Under the pieces are notes generated by a model, which had not been told where the DNA came from, ran no database searches, and worked only from the letters and a program-made list of their open reading frames with translations. Positions 1-8,384 of a DNA stretch of 34,851 nt are shown one piece after another. Source of the DNA: Vibrio splendidus 12E03 (GTDB lineage Bacteria; Pseudomonadota; Gammaproteobacteria; Enterobacterales; Vibrionaceae); contig NZ_AJZD02000350.1 of assembly GCF_000272105.2 (NCBI RefSeq), positions 1-34,851 of the forward strand. The letters run 5' to 3'. Position 1 is the first letter of the stretch; each line of letters starts with the position of its first letter. Position numbers and translations under genes: made by a program.

Positions 1-439
1 TGACTGATCGGAATTCTCCGAAATATGCAGCTAGTACCAATATCGACTAACCTACTAAATTCCGCACTTAACTGTCATGACGAGTAAGCGTTAAAGTAGA
101 AGTAAAACTCAACGTTTTGATATCACTATTCAAGAAAGAAAGTTATGAGTAACTTCTGTTACATTAACAACTAGAAATAGATAATGTGAGTAGTTTTGGT
201 TACATTAGATTAGTTTTTGATAATGCCATGTGCTGCTTTTATCAATCACGTCTAAAAGCTCCTCTGACATGAATCACTTAGAATATTTTGAAATATAAAG
301 CCTTTAAAATCGAACCAGAATACATAAAGGACGGCTGTTCAGTTCCTTTTTAAGCAGGATTTTTATGTAACATGCTAATTAACATAAAATTAGAGTTAAT
401 ACTCCAAGAGCTTTGCTGGTATGGGATGAGACATATGCC
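1..439. other. AT-rich intergenic DNA without a recognisable gene
   Basis: This stretch is AT-rich, and I see no ORF with a plausible start and no RNA gene in it. It ends at the tmRNA-like fragment at 440-459. If that fragment is an attachment-site scar, this DNA would be the right end of an integrated element whose body lies outside the window. That is inference only, because no integrase is visible here. Confidence 0.4.
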
Positions 440-459
440 CAACTCCCGCCAGCCCACCA
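440..459 (+). other. tmRNA 3'-end-like fragment, possible attR scar
   Basis: The 20 nt CAACTCCCGCCAGCCCACCA closely resemble the 3' end of Vibrio/enterobacterial tmRNA (ssrA), which reads CAACTCCCGCCAGCTCCACCA; only one T is missing. The preceding T-arm sequence of a real tmRNA is absent and an intrinsic terminator follows directly. The 3' end of ssrA is a well-known integration site for islands such as VPI-1. A displaced 3' fragment that keeps its own terminator is what an attR junction looks like. Chance similarity of a short sequence, or a relic of a tRNA, cannot be excluded. Confidence 0.45.
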
Positions 460-468
460 AACGTTTGG

Positions 469-504
469 AAAGGGCCAACTCGAAAGGGTTGGCCCTTTTT
501 GTTT
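469..504 (+). terminator. Intrinsic terminator after the tmRNA-like fragment
   Basis: An 11-bp perfect stem (469-479 with 488-498) has an 8-nt loop and is followed by a T-run, TTTTTGTTT. It points rightward. No coding gene precedes it, so it most likely belonged to the RNA gene whose 3' end is seen just upstream. Confidence 0.85.
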
Positions 505-591
505 GTCTAAATGTCACCCATTAGCAGATAAACACATAAATAACAAACACTTACCCCCCTTGCCATCAACGTCCAAAAACAGACACTCAAT

Positions 592-625
592 AAAAAACCA
601 CACATCCCAATACTGAAATGTGTGG
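592..625 (-). terminator. Intrinsic terminator of the RimB-like gene
   Basis: CCACACAT (598-605) pairs with ATGTGTGG (618-625) around a 12-nt loop. On the minus strand the stem is followed by six Ts (592-597). It lies about 45 nt beyond the stop of the gene at 669-2549. Confidence 0.85.
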
Positions 626-668
626 CTGTCTAAAACTGTTCTAGAACGAACTTAAATAAGTTTAGGTG

Positions 669-2549
669 TTACTCCATATCGCCCAGCAAGTAATCTTCAT
701 CACTGCTCACTACTGCGCCGTGTTTCAGGAAGTTCTTACCTAGGATCATGCTGTATTCAAAGCGAGAGCGATCTTGAAGGTTTACCCTCACCTCTTTCTC
801 TAAGTCACCTAACTTCACCTTCATTTCGACGACAGGACGAATGTTCACCTTCTCGCCTTTCTTGGCTTTGATGCGCATGACATCAATCACTGGCTTAGTG
901 AAGTCTTGCTTATCGCCTTGGTTGTTTTGATAGGTAAAGCTCACCATGTCTTGGCCGTCTTTCTTAAATCGTTTGATGTTGACTGCGTTCATTGAGCTTA
1001 CATCTGCGCCAGTATCCAACTTGGCCGGGAACTTCATGCCGTTGACTTCAACAACTTCAATGTGCCCTACTTTAAACAAAGGCTCCGATTTCAAAAGATA
1101 ATCAGATCGAGTATTCACATATACTCCATCTTTCGCCATCTTCTTACCTAGAATGAAGTACGCTTCTTTTTCATTGCTGGTAAGCACGTCGATAGCAAAC
1201 TCTTGTTGGCGAACTTTACCAGCTCCCAAAAACTCACCACTTACAACCGGACGAGTATCATCACCGACCTTAAGCTTCTTAATAATTGGCTTTGTTATCT
1301 TCTGCTTCTCACCGTTTACATCTGTAAGATAAAATTCAACAGAAGCCTCTTTGCCTTTACCTGTCATTTCAAAACTATCGACCTTCAGCAAAGGCGTGTT
1401 GACAGTAAATGAAGCAACAGCCTTCATAGGGAAACCATCTAATGTGATATCTTCTTCCGGTGAGATAATTAATGGCTCAGTCTTTTTCGCGACCTCGCTG
1501 AAGTTCTCAGAGCCTTCAGAAAGAATATTCTCAGCGTTGGTATCGATCATGAAAAGTTCGCTAGCGGTGCTTGTACCAAACCTCAACTGCGACTCGCTAC
1601 TCGAGCGGTCTCGTAGGTACACCAGAACATCTTTGGTTGTGTTTTCATCGAGTTGGACTGGTACATATACCAAAGGTCTTTTCTTACCACTCACGCTTAA
1701 CATACGAACCAATGGCAGTGTCATCTCTTTCTGTTTGCCATCGTTGTCGAACATATCAAACGTCACTTCACTGTTCTTCTTATCTACATCGATGTCTTTT
1801 GCATGAAGAATGCTGTATCGATTCTTTAATGAGAAGGTCGCGTTCATCGCCATTCCGGAGATAGACACCACCTCTTTGCGGCCAACAACTGTCGCGTTTT
1901 CCTGCTCTTGCAAGTAGTCATAGCCCGCAAATACTAAAGCGTTGTCAGCAAGAAAGGTTTTGCCTATCAGCACTGGCGCAGAGAAGTGACTTCTGTCCGT
2001 CAGGTTAACGTCTGTTTTTAATTCTTGATCCGCAATGGTCAGCGACATTTTTACGGTAGGACGAAGCAAAGGCGTGCTGCTGGTGCGACTGCGTATCATG
2101 CTGACACGCTCTAAAGGCGCTTTAATTAAGACCATGTCACCCGTACGTGGGTTTTGAACCTTGAAAGAGACCACCGCTTCATATTTTGCAAAGGTACTGC
2201 CATCCCAATCATCGTAATCAACATCGGAATTATTCAACAGGTCTTCGGTTAACGCCGCCATCAACTCTCTGTCTTTGAGGTTTTTGTAGTCAGCATTAGA
2301 GCTCTTCACATGAATGTCTTCAGCATGCATAGAGGTAGTTTCTGCACCGGTATCAATCTTACCAATGAAAGGAACGTCTTTTAGCCCTTGAACGCTAGAT
2401 AGGTACACATTCTCAGTGCGGCCTAATACCGCCTTACCATCGAGTTCGTAAGTAGGGTTTTGTGTGGTGTGGGAAGTATCAGTAGCCAAAGTATATTGTG
2501 AAAAAAGCAAAGTGCTTAAAAGAGTTAGAGCCAAAGGTATCTTTTTCAT
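669..2549 (-). CDS. Exported protein with four tandem RimB-like retropepsin domains
   Basis: Residues 1-22 form a signal peptide (ending TLA), so the protein is periplasmic or outer-membrane associated. The remainder reads as four repeats of the PF05618 'ATP-dependent zinc protease'/RimB retropepsin-like fold. Domain 1 (about 40-215) and domain 4 (about 492-626) carry the aspartic-protease motif DTGA at 66-69 and 512-515, and both end in DRSxF...ILGK/LIGK-type motifs (185-197 and 593-605). Domain 2 (about 220-335) and domain 3 (about 361-487) keep the fold pattern but have lost DTGA: the equivalent positions read SLKNRY and TVNTPL. Two active half-sites plus two degenerate ones suggest a covalent dimer in which the middle repeats are structural; that part is inference. 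Family members are usually single-domain proteins of about 150-180 residues. The gene is monocistronic, with its own promoter and terminator. The substrate is unknown. Confidence 0.8.
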   Translation of the reverse strand: MKKIPLALTLLSTLLFSQYTLATDTSHTTQNPTYELDGKAVLGRTENVYLSSVQGLKDVPFIGKIDTGAETTSMHAEDIHVKSSNADYKNLKDRELMAALTEDLLNNSDVDYDDWDGSTFAKYEAVVSFKVQNPRTGDMVLIKAPLERVSMIRSRTSSTPLLRPTVKMSLTIADQELKTDVNLTDRSHFSAPVLIGKTFLADNALVFAGYDYLQEQENATVVGRKEVVSISGMAMNATFSLKNRYSILHAKDIDVDKKNSEVTFDMFDNDGKQKEMTLPLVRMLSVSGKKRPLVYVPVQLDENTTKDVLVYLRDRSSSESQLRFGTSTASELFMIDTNAENILSEGSENFSEVAKKTEPLIISPEEDITLDGFPMKAVASFTVNTPLLKVDSFEMTGKGKEASVEFYLTDVNGEKQKITKPIIKKLKVGDDTRPVVSGEFLGAGKVRQQEFAIDVLTSNEKEAYFILGKKMAKDGVYVNTRSDYLLKSEPLFKVGHIEVVEVNGMKFPAKLDTGADVSSMNAVNIKRFKKDGQDMVSFTYQNNQGDKQDFTKPVIDVMRIKAKKGEKVNIRPVVEMKVKLGDLEKEVRVNLQDRSRFEYSMILGKNFLKHGAVVSSDEDYLLGDME

Positions 2550-2625
2550 TAGTTGGTCCGTTGTGATCAGTGCACTAATAATACTGGTGTTTCAGCGAAG
2601 AGTTCCCCCACCAGCAATGGTTCTC

Positions 2626-2654
2626 ACATAACGTTAACGCTATGAGTTTTTCAA
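2626..2654 (-). promoter_or_regulatory. Candidate sigma-70 promoter of the RimB-like gene
   Basis: Read on the minus strand this is TTGAAA, a 17-nt spacer, then TTATGT, ending 77 nt before the start codon. The match is reasonable but not decisive. The rest of 2550-2854 (305 nt) holds this element and the terminator at 2757-2785; I see nothing else in it. Confidence 0.35.
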
Positions 2655-2756
2655 TGACAAACCGATGACTTTACGTTGTATTCGCTTATCGATTATTGAA
2701 TAACAGATACCCAATAGTCTTTTCAATGCTCGGTGTTCTATTGGAGAAATGAATAC

Positions 2757-2785
2757 AAAAAAGGTCAACGACAAGCGCTGACCTT
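2757..2785 (-). terminator. Intrinsic terminator of the MTase-HNH/DUF429/M15 gene set
   Basis: AAGGTCAACG (2761-2770) pairs with CGCTGACCTT (2776-2785) around a 5-nt loop, with one wobble pair. On the minus strand a run of six Ts follows. It lies about 70 nt after the M15 peptidase stop and closes the three co-oriented genes. Confidence 0.85.
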
Positions 2786-2854
2786 AGCTATTCAAAACAC
2801 ACCTGAAGCGAGTTTAACTTTCTAAAATACAAACGGTTCTAGATAAACATAGCA

Positions 2855-3664
2855 CTAAAAAGTCCCAACTGTTTTCTTTGCACAGATAGCACGAGCTTTT
2901 TCTGCGCCCTCACCTTTATTTTTGAGATAACACTGTCGATAAGATTGGACATAACGCTCAAATAACACTTTCGCTTCCGGTTGTGATTTAGAAAGCAGTT
3001 GATTAACGAACTTTCTTGAGCCGACCTCAAAATGCTGAGTATCGATTGGGCTATTCCAATCCCCTCCCCAGATCATGAATCCGTGATGGGCGAAAAGCTC
3101 AACCACATCTTCTGCCATGCCACTACGTTCAATTTCATCACGCGCGCGAAAACGAGTACGGTTCACATAACTTGTCGCAGATTGTGAAGGCTTGACCGTG
3201 ATTTTTCCGTTGCTATCGAACTCTAAGAAAGGGTTTTGAACTGGGTTGATGTCTATTGCCACACCATACGCATGTTTCGACCAACCACCTCCGCCTGTAA
3301 TAGGACGAGCGTTAAACGCACTGCTGTTGTTCGCATCCATTGAGGCGTTATCGTCACCTCTGAATTCACGCATTAGACGAGCGGAGTGAAGAGGAAAATT
3401 GCGCTGTTTGAGTTCTGAAAAGATTTGTTCAACAGCAGGTGCAACCACATCAAACACGATCATATTGCCCTGTTGCGTTTCCCCTTTGAAATTAATGAAA
3501 TCGAAATCCACTTTAGATAGTCGCTCACAACCAACAGGCGCACCACTACTCAAGACATTGTTCTTTTTCATCATGTCGCATTGCCATTGAGATATAGGGG
3601 CAACTTGGGCATAACTCACGGCACTGAGTACAATGGCCAGCCAGACGACAAAAAAACGTTTCAT
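2855..3664 (-). CDS. Exported M15-family (VanY/D-Ala-D-Ala carboxypeptidase-like) peptidase
   Basis: This is a 269-residue protein with a signal peptide at about 1-19 (hydrophobic, ending SYA). It carries the zinc-peptidase signature of family M15: SKHAYGVAID at 129-138 gives ligands H131 and D138, and THE-like QHFEV at 210-214 supplies the third ligand H211. It most resembles the M15C/VanY type that trims peptidoglycan stem peptides or related links, so a periplasmic cell-wall role is expected. The exact bond cut cannot be read from sequence. It follows the DUF429 gene by only 9 nt (weak GAG ribosome site 8 nt before ATG) and is probably co-transcribed with it. Cysteines at 29, 46, 245 and 261 could form disulfides. 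Confidence 0.85.
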   Translation of the reverse strand: MKRFFVVWLAIVLSAVSYAQVAPISQWQCDMMKKNNVLSSGAPVGCERLSKVDFDFINFKGETQQGNMIVFDVVAPAVEQIFSELKQRNFPLHSARLMREFRGDDNASMDANNSSAFNARPITGGGGWSKHAYGVAIDINPVQNPFLEFDSNGKITVKPSQSATSYVNRTRFRARDEIERSGMAEDVVELFAHHGFMIWGGDWNSPIDTQHFEVGSRKFVNQLLSKSQPEAKVLFERYVQSYRQCYLKNKGEGAEKARAICAKKTVGTF

Positions 3665-3673
3665 ATTAAAGAC

Positions 3674-4462
3674 TCAAAAAATAGTAAGAGTGAAAAGTAG
3701 CAGAGTTGGAAAATAGCATATTAAGCCAAGTTGAGCGCACGTTTTGTTCCAATAGACAATCTCTCGAACTCGTCCGTTCTGGTCCCTGTCGGCTTCTCCA
3801 CCAACAGAAGAAAGTTCAGGTAAGGTCGATAATTGCGGAGCGTAATAGGCAATCAGCATAAGTACGAACGCATCGTAAATATCGTCTATCGCGACGTCTT
3901 TACGCTTGGTGGTTGAAATGGCCAACGACAAGCCGTCACACCATTGAGGGGCAAGGTGCTGAATAATAGAAAGCCGTTCCTCTTTGCCTTCTTGTGTTCG
4001 TTTGGAAAACGTCAGCGGTTCGCCTTTCAAAGCTGCAAACACAACCTCAGGATGTGATTCCCTGATGGAAAGATTGGGATGAGATTCAATGAATTCATCA
4101 AGCTCACGGATCTTGGGCACAATTCCCCAAGTTTGCTTAGAGAATTTCTTACCAAGCTGCTCAACATTGGCACTGCACGCTTCAATGTAATCGGTTTGGT
4201 AAACCGCCTCTCGGCACGGAACAGGAAACACTGAAGAACCACGCTTGCTAGTTAGAAAACGTCTTGCTGCTTTATCGCACAAGCGATCTGGTGTCAGTGA
4301 ATCACTAAAACCAATAGGCATATCGATTAACGTTGTTGATCCCGTAAGATCACCAACCAACTCATCGAGCGTATTTACCACCTTAAACGTAGGTATCTCA
4401 TTGCCAGAGACAATCCAAGCAATCCATCCCGCTTTACAGCCATCAATTCCGATGTATTTCAT
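3674..4462 (-). CDS. DUF429 family protein (predicted RNase-H-fold nuclease)
   Basis: The N-terminus MKYIGIDGCKAGWIAW is typical of DUF429 (COG4923-type), a family predicted to adopt an RNase-H-like fold; D7 sits where the first metal-binding acid is expected. Further family-like segments are IDMPIGF, SHPEVVFAAL and DDIYDAFVLMLIA. I start it at the ATG at 4462 (262 residues). That codon begins the conserved region and lies 14 nt after the upstream stop. A GTG at 4486 would overlap the upstream gene and add eight poorly supported residues. The last ~20 residues after the usual EIVYWN-type ending are unusually hydrophobic. Tight spacing to the MTase-HNH gene before it and the M15 gene after it indicates one transcript. 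No biochemical role is established. Confidence 0.75.
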   Translation of the reverse strand: MKYIGIDGCKAGWIAWIVSGNEIPTFKVVNTLDELVGDLTGSTTLIDMPIGFSDSLTPDRLCDKAARRFLTSKRGSSVFPVPCREAVYQTDYIEACSANVEQLGKKFSKQTWGIVPKIRELDEFIESHPNLSIRESHPEVVFAALKGEPLTFSKRTQEGKEERLSIIQHLAPQWCDGLSLAISTTKRKDVAIDDIYDAFVLMLIAYYAPQLSTLPELSSVGGEADRDQNGRVREIVYWNKTCAQLGLICYFPTLLLFTLTIF

Positions 4463-4476
4463 TATGTTCTCGATGA

Positions 4477-6189
4477 TTAGTTCCACTCACTGATCAGAAG
4501 TCGACTTTTTACTCCACGTACTTGCAAACCCATTGCATCAAACACCTCTTCGAAGTCTCGACACTGCGCAGGGATATTAGGTAACGAAAGCGCGGCTTCT
4601 GAAAAGAACTGCTGTTCAAAATGAGCCGAGTCACTCCATGCCAATTGCCACCATTCGAGAATACGAGACTTAGACGCTCGAAGTTTTTCAGCCGTAGGAA
4701 CTTTGTCACTTTTGCTTAGATTCTCTTTGCTTGTGGTGGGAAAAAGGTTCCACTTATCGTTATTCGGCCAGTAAGCAAAAGGCAAACAGTGATCAACGTG
4801 ATACTCGTGTTTCAATGACTTCCCACTCCACACGCTGACAATGTCTGCGTGATCAGATCTAAGTTGCTCGACACGTTTACGCACATCGCGAGTATCATGG
4901 TTTTGATCGATCCATACCAAGCAGTCGTGATACGTCTGCAACGAGATACTTCGCTGTCGGTTCAACTCGAAACGCTGCATCTCCATGACCCATTGATTCA
5001 CCACCAGTGGTTCAATCCAAGAGTGGTAGATTCTAAAGCACTCCCACAGGCTTTCATCGAGAGTGAAATAGCCAAAGCTTTCTAAAAACTCACTATCAAT
5101 GACCAGTGATTCTCGGCTCTTCCGTCGTTTCTGAGGTGGGTATATATCGAATAGTCGGTTGTCTTTCGAGCCTTGATAAATAAAAGTCACAGGTCCTGAT
5201 TTAATGGTACTAATCGTTTGTGAAAATAGCTTTTGTAGAGCCTTGGCTTCATCGCCGAGAAACATAGCGCCAATCGCTAGGTCATCAGCACTTAGGTGTT
5301 TGAGTTTATTCCACCCATCCTCTTTTACAAACCCAAGTCCCTTCGTTGTGTTGCTATTTTGCTGAATCCCAGCGCCTTCTATGTCGATATCAATCAGTCG
5401 CTTAAACTGCCTAACCCAATACAGAGCAACCAAGCCCACTGGTAGAGAAATTTTCCCATCAGTTCGATCAATCACAGCGCCTGAATGCGCATCCGCAATT
5501 CTCAGTAGAGTTCTCAACAAAGCCAACTTGTATGTGGCCGACTTATTGTCATTCACAATAATGTGGCGCACCTTGTTCAAATCACCGGAGCCATCGTCTG
5601 GCAATGTCATCACCACGGTTTGCCACCACACTTCACTGCGGTTCAATGTATCTTGGCTATCATCAACATGACGAACCAACAAGGCGCTGTTTTTTGATAA
5701 ACGCTCGAGCTCTTCAACCGAGACTTCATAGCCTTGTCGACTGTCTTGAAACTCCCCATGACGCAGAGTGATCACCAGCTTGCCATTTGGAGCTAGCAAG
5801 TTAGACAACTTTCTAAATGCTCGTTCTCGATGAGACGGGGCTAAGTGCATCCAAACCGCACTGACCAATATCAGGTCAAAACGCATTCCGAGGTTGTCAG
5901 TGCGGCTAAGCGAAGGCAGTGAATCATCAATCCAGGTAACACTTGGGCCTGTATATTTCGAGCCTTGTTCGCCTAATGAAGCACTTGGTTCTATCGCAAT
6001 AACATCAGCTCCGGCTTTGTGCATCCATAGAGCATCACGACCGCATCCAGCACCAACATCTAGTACTTTATCGCCCACTAAAGGCCAATAAGCTTGCCAG
6101 CTTTTATGCACCGTCTCGAACGTCACTGAGTTGTACTGCTGGCAAAGTATGTGAGCATTTTTATCGTAAAAAGGAATCGATGAGGACAT
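4477..6189 (-). CDS. SAM methyltransferase-HNH nuclease fusion protein
   Basis: This 570-residue protein joins two recognisable parts. Residues about 20-195 are a class I SAM-dependent methyltransferase: motif I DVGAGCGRD (44-52), the acidic end of the next strand (IAIEPS, 64-69), and strand-loop segments VSAVWMHL (109-116) and NGKLVITLRHG (135-145). It resembles small-molecule or TehB/UbiE-type enzymes; I see no NPPY/DPPY motif of adenine or cytosine-N4 DNA methylases. A helical middle region (about 205-400) follows. Residues about 453-498 form an HNH endonuclease module: VWSG, then HVDHCLPF (464-471), NLFPT (481-485) and N490/K493. The architecture suggests a nuclease with a linked modification or sensing activity; what is methylated or cut is unknown. 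It is first in a three-gene set, and the stop is followed after 14 nt by the DUF429 gene. Confidence 0.75.
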   Translation of the reverse strand: MSSSIPFYDKNAHILCQQYNSVTFETVHKSWQAYWPLVGDKVLDVGAGCGRDALWMHKAGADVIAIEPSASLGEQGSKYTGPSVTWIDDSLPSLSRTDNLGMRFDLILVSAVWMHLAPSHRERAFRKLSNLLAPNGKLVITLRHGEFQDSRQGYEVSVEELERLSKNSALLVRHVDDSQDTLNRSEVWWQTVVMTLPDDGSGDLNKVRHIIVNDNKSATYKLALLRTLLRIADAHSGAVIDRTDGKISLPVGLVALYWVRQFKRLIDIDIEGAGIQQNSNTTKGLGFVKEDGWNKLKHLSADDLAIGAMFLGDEAKALQKLFSQTISTIKSGPVTFIYQGSKDNRLFDIYPPQKRRKSRESLVIDSEFLESFGYFTLDESLWECFRIYHSWIEPLVVNQWVMEMQRFELNRQRSISLQTYHDCLVWIDQNHDTRDVRKRVEQLRSDHADIVSVWSGKSLKHEYHVDHCLPFAYWPNNDKWNLFPTTSKENLSKSDKVPTAEKLRASKSRILEWWQLAWSDSAHFEQQFFSEAALSLPNIPAQCRDFEEVFDAMGLQVRGVKSRLLISEWN

Positions 6190-6459
6190 ATGCGTTATTA
6201 GGGTAAGGAGCCTATCTCAATAGTAATGGGGAGCTTAGGCGATTGCTAGCAGCTCATGCAAGTTCAGCCACACCGAGCGGTATTTATCGTTAGTGACTGT
6301 TTTATATCAATATCCACCTAATGAGTTCATCAGGCGAGTCACATCACGAATCAGTTTCGTCAGCAAAATAAAAACAAACAAGGTGCAAGCTGACGTGCGA
6401 ACAGAGATAATTGTTTGAAGATCATTAACCAACCTCAAGCACCTAGCCGATAAAAACTA

Positions 6460-7398
6460 ATGAACACATACTCACACATAGATACCCCGTTCAACCTGCG
6501 CCACACCTGTTGGTTTTGTGGTGAACCTTCCAGTAACCTTGTTGAATTCCCTAAGACAGCTCAGGCTGTTGCCAAGATTGGCCATTCACCGATAGCACTG
6601 CCGGCTTGTAATGAGTGTGCGAGAATTAACTATTCAAAGAATCTGACCTCAATTTGGTCTGTGCGCGATCAGATAAAACACACTCTGATAGACAAGTACG
6701 CTAAGCACCTTGGTATCGGTGAGAACTGGACGGAACAAGAGCTTATTGATTCTGATTTCTCAGGCTCGACGCTCGGTGGGTTTGGACGCAGCGCTTGGAA
6801 GATGTATCAAATCGCCAAGCAACGCGTCGATTATAAAGGCTGGCCTTTGTCGGTTGATGACATCCCACTTGAGGTATACGACGAAACCAGTGGCTTTGAG
6901 TTTGACGGTACTCGTTATGCCTCAATCAATTCATGTATCGACTATTTCACTAAGGCTGCAGGCGTAGACAAAGTGCTGCTATCGCAACTTGTCGACATTG
7001 TTTCCTCAGACCGATTTAGCTACGCACTGCGAATCGCCAAATTGAATAAGAATGTCTCCAATACCAAGCGCTCGGAGATCGTCGAAGAGGTGCTACAACA
7101 AGAGTCTGAACAAGAAGAGATACTGCTTGAGCAAGCTAATTCAATGTTTAACCCAAACGTCGAAGAGGTGAATATTTCAGGCTCAATAGCGCCAGTATTT
7201 GCCATTCAATGGGCGCTGGCTAACAAGGTTAAAGATTTAGCCCACCTTTGTGCTCTCGAAGATGAGTACTTTGACTATTTCGAGCACCTCGGCGGCCCTG
7301 CAGCTTTCATGTCTTATAACGGCCTACAACTCTACTTGGAATCGCGTCAAGATCCTGAATGGGTAGAAAAATCGGATCCAAATAAACAGTTTTGGTGA
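6460..7398 (+). CDS. Uncharacterised protein with N-terminal four-cysteine zinc finger
   Basis: I do not recognise this 312-residue protein. Near the N-terminus CWFCGE (C17, C20) and CNEC (C50, C53) make a C2-C2 zinc-binding site of treble-clef or HNH-like appearance. The rest is soluble and mostly helical. An acidic stretch rich in Glu/Gln (about residues 210-235) precedes a C-terminal helical region (about 245-312). It has no signal peptide and no membrane segment. It is transcribed away from the methyltransferase-HNH gene across a 270-nt spacer (6190-6459), where I found no strong promoter or operator. The ribosome-binding site is weak. A nucleic-acid-binding role is plausible from the zinc finger and neighbours but is inference. 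Confidence 0.65.
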   Translation: MNTYSHIDTPFNLRHTCWFCGEPSSNLVEFPKTAQAVAKIGHSPIALPACNECARINYSKNLTSIWSVRDQIKHTLIDKYAKHLGIGENWTEQELIDSDFSGSTLGGFGRSAWKMYQIAKQRVDYKGWPLSVDDIPLEVYDETSGFEFDGTRYASINSCIDYFTKAAGVDKVLLSQLVDIVSSDRFSYALRIAKLNKNVSNTKRSEIVEEVLQQESEQEEILLEQANSMFNPNVEEVNISGSIAPVFAIQWALANKVKDLAHLCALEDEYFDYFEHLGGPAAFMSYNGLQLYLESRQDPEWVEKSDPNKQFW

Positions 7399-7594
7399 TC
7401 ATGAGCCATTACTGGTGAACACGTGTAAGCTCGATAACAGTGTCAAACACCTATTGTTAGTCCTTGTTTTATATAAAGATCTAAAAATAGCCCCCTATCA
7501 CAGTTAATTGTTGCAATTCGGTTAAATAGAGTGAAAACTTCAAGCATCTAAAACTATTTAATCACTGCCACCTGCGGTGAGTAAGGAGTGAATT

Positions 7595-8353
7595 GTGCTT
7601 GCTGTTCTTCGTATTATTTTGGCTACGGTGTTTATTATTTTCACCACTCTATGTGCTTTTGTTTACTGCTTGTTTAGCCCCAAGAACCCCAAGCATGTGT
7701 ACGTTTTCTGTCGTTGGTTCAACCAACTCCAAAAGATCATCGGTGTAAAACTGGTACAGCGCGGCCTAGACAATGCCCCAACGCCAGAGAACAGCGTCTA
7801 CATATCTAACCACCAAAGCATATTGGACTTTGTGACCGACCCAGGAATGCTAAGGCCTCGTACCGTTTCTTTAGGCAAGCGTGATTTGTTGTATGTGCCT
7901 TTCTTTGGTCTACTGTATTGGATCACAGGTAACATTATGATTAACCGCGAAGATAAATCCAAAGCACGCGATACCATCAAGCAAGTGGCGGAAGCCATTC
8001 ATCAGCGAGATCTGTCTGTTTGGGTTTACCCAGAAGGAACGCGCAGTAAAGGGCGTGGACTACTGCCATTCAAAACGGGCGCTTTCCGAATGGCGATTGA
8101 AGCCGGCGTGCCTATCACCCCGATGTGCACGAGCACCACGCACAATAAGATCGACTTTAATCGTGCCAATAATGGCATTGTGATCACCGAGATGCTGGAA
8201 CCTATCGATGTATCCGGATACAAGCTTAGTGATGCAAGGGAGCTGGCCAATCGCTGTCACGCAATCATGGTAGAGAAAATAGCACAGTTAGATGCCGAAG
8301 TGGCTCGTTTAGAGGTGCAGCAAAAACCAGAGTTGGATTCACAAGATACATAG
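7595..8353 (+). CDS. plsC: 1-acyl-sn-glycerol-3-phosphate acyltransferase (PlsC family)
   Basis: The enzyme transfers an acyl chain to lysophosphatidic acid to make phosphatidic acid in inner-membrane phospholipid synthesis. It has an N-terminal membrane helix (about 3-27) and the acyltransferase motifs NHQSILDF (H73 and D78 of HX4D) and PEGTRSKG (146-153). The region around GNIMINRED fits block II. At 252 residues it has the usual family length. The start is a GTG at 7595, supported by an AAGGAG ribosome site 6 nt upstream and by the membrane helix beginning there. It is monocistronic. Vibrios carry several PlsC paralogues, so the symbol is a family assignment. Confidence 0.9.
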   Translation: MLAVLRIILATVFIIFTTLCAFVYCLFSPKNPKHVYVFCRWFNQLQKIIGVKLVQRGLDNAPTPENSVYISNHQSILDFVTDPGMLRPRTVSLGKRDLLYVPFFGLLYWITGNIMINREDKSKARDTIKQVAEAIHQRDLSVWVYPEGTRSKGRGLLPFKTGAFRMAIEAGVPITPMCTSTTHNKIDFNRANNGIVITEMLEPIDVSGYKLSDARELANRCHAIMVEKIAQLDAEVARLEVQQKPELDSQDT

Positions 8354-8384
8354 TACCGATGATTAGATATCACTCCCCCTAAGT

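Noticed and set aside
1..40. Similarity of the first bases (TGACTGATC...CTAGTACC) to an internal part of tmRNA
   Set aside because: The match is scattered and short, the spacing is wrong, and there is no continuous tmRNA structure between it and 440.
413..616. Rightward ORF of 67 codons
   Set aside because: It reads through the tmRNA-like fragment and an intrinsic terminator, and has no ribosome site or protein-like composition.
1351..1806. Long ORF opposite the RimB-like gene
   Set aside because: It is an antisense shadow of a gene with clear domains, and its own sequence has no recognisable features.
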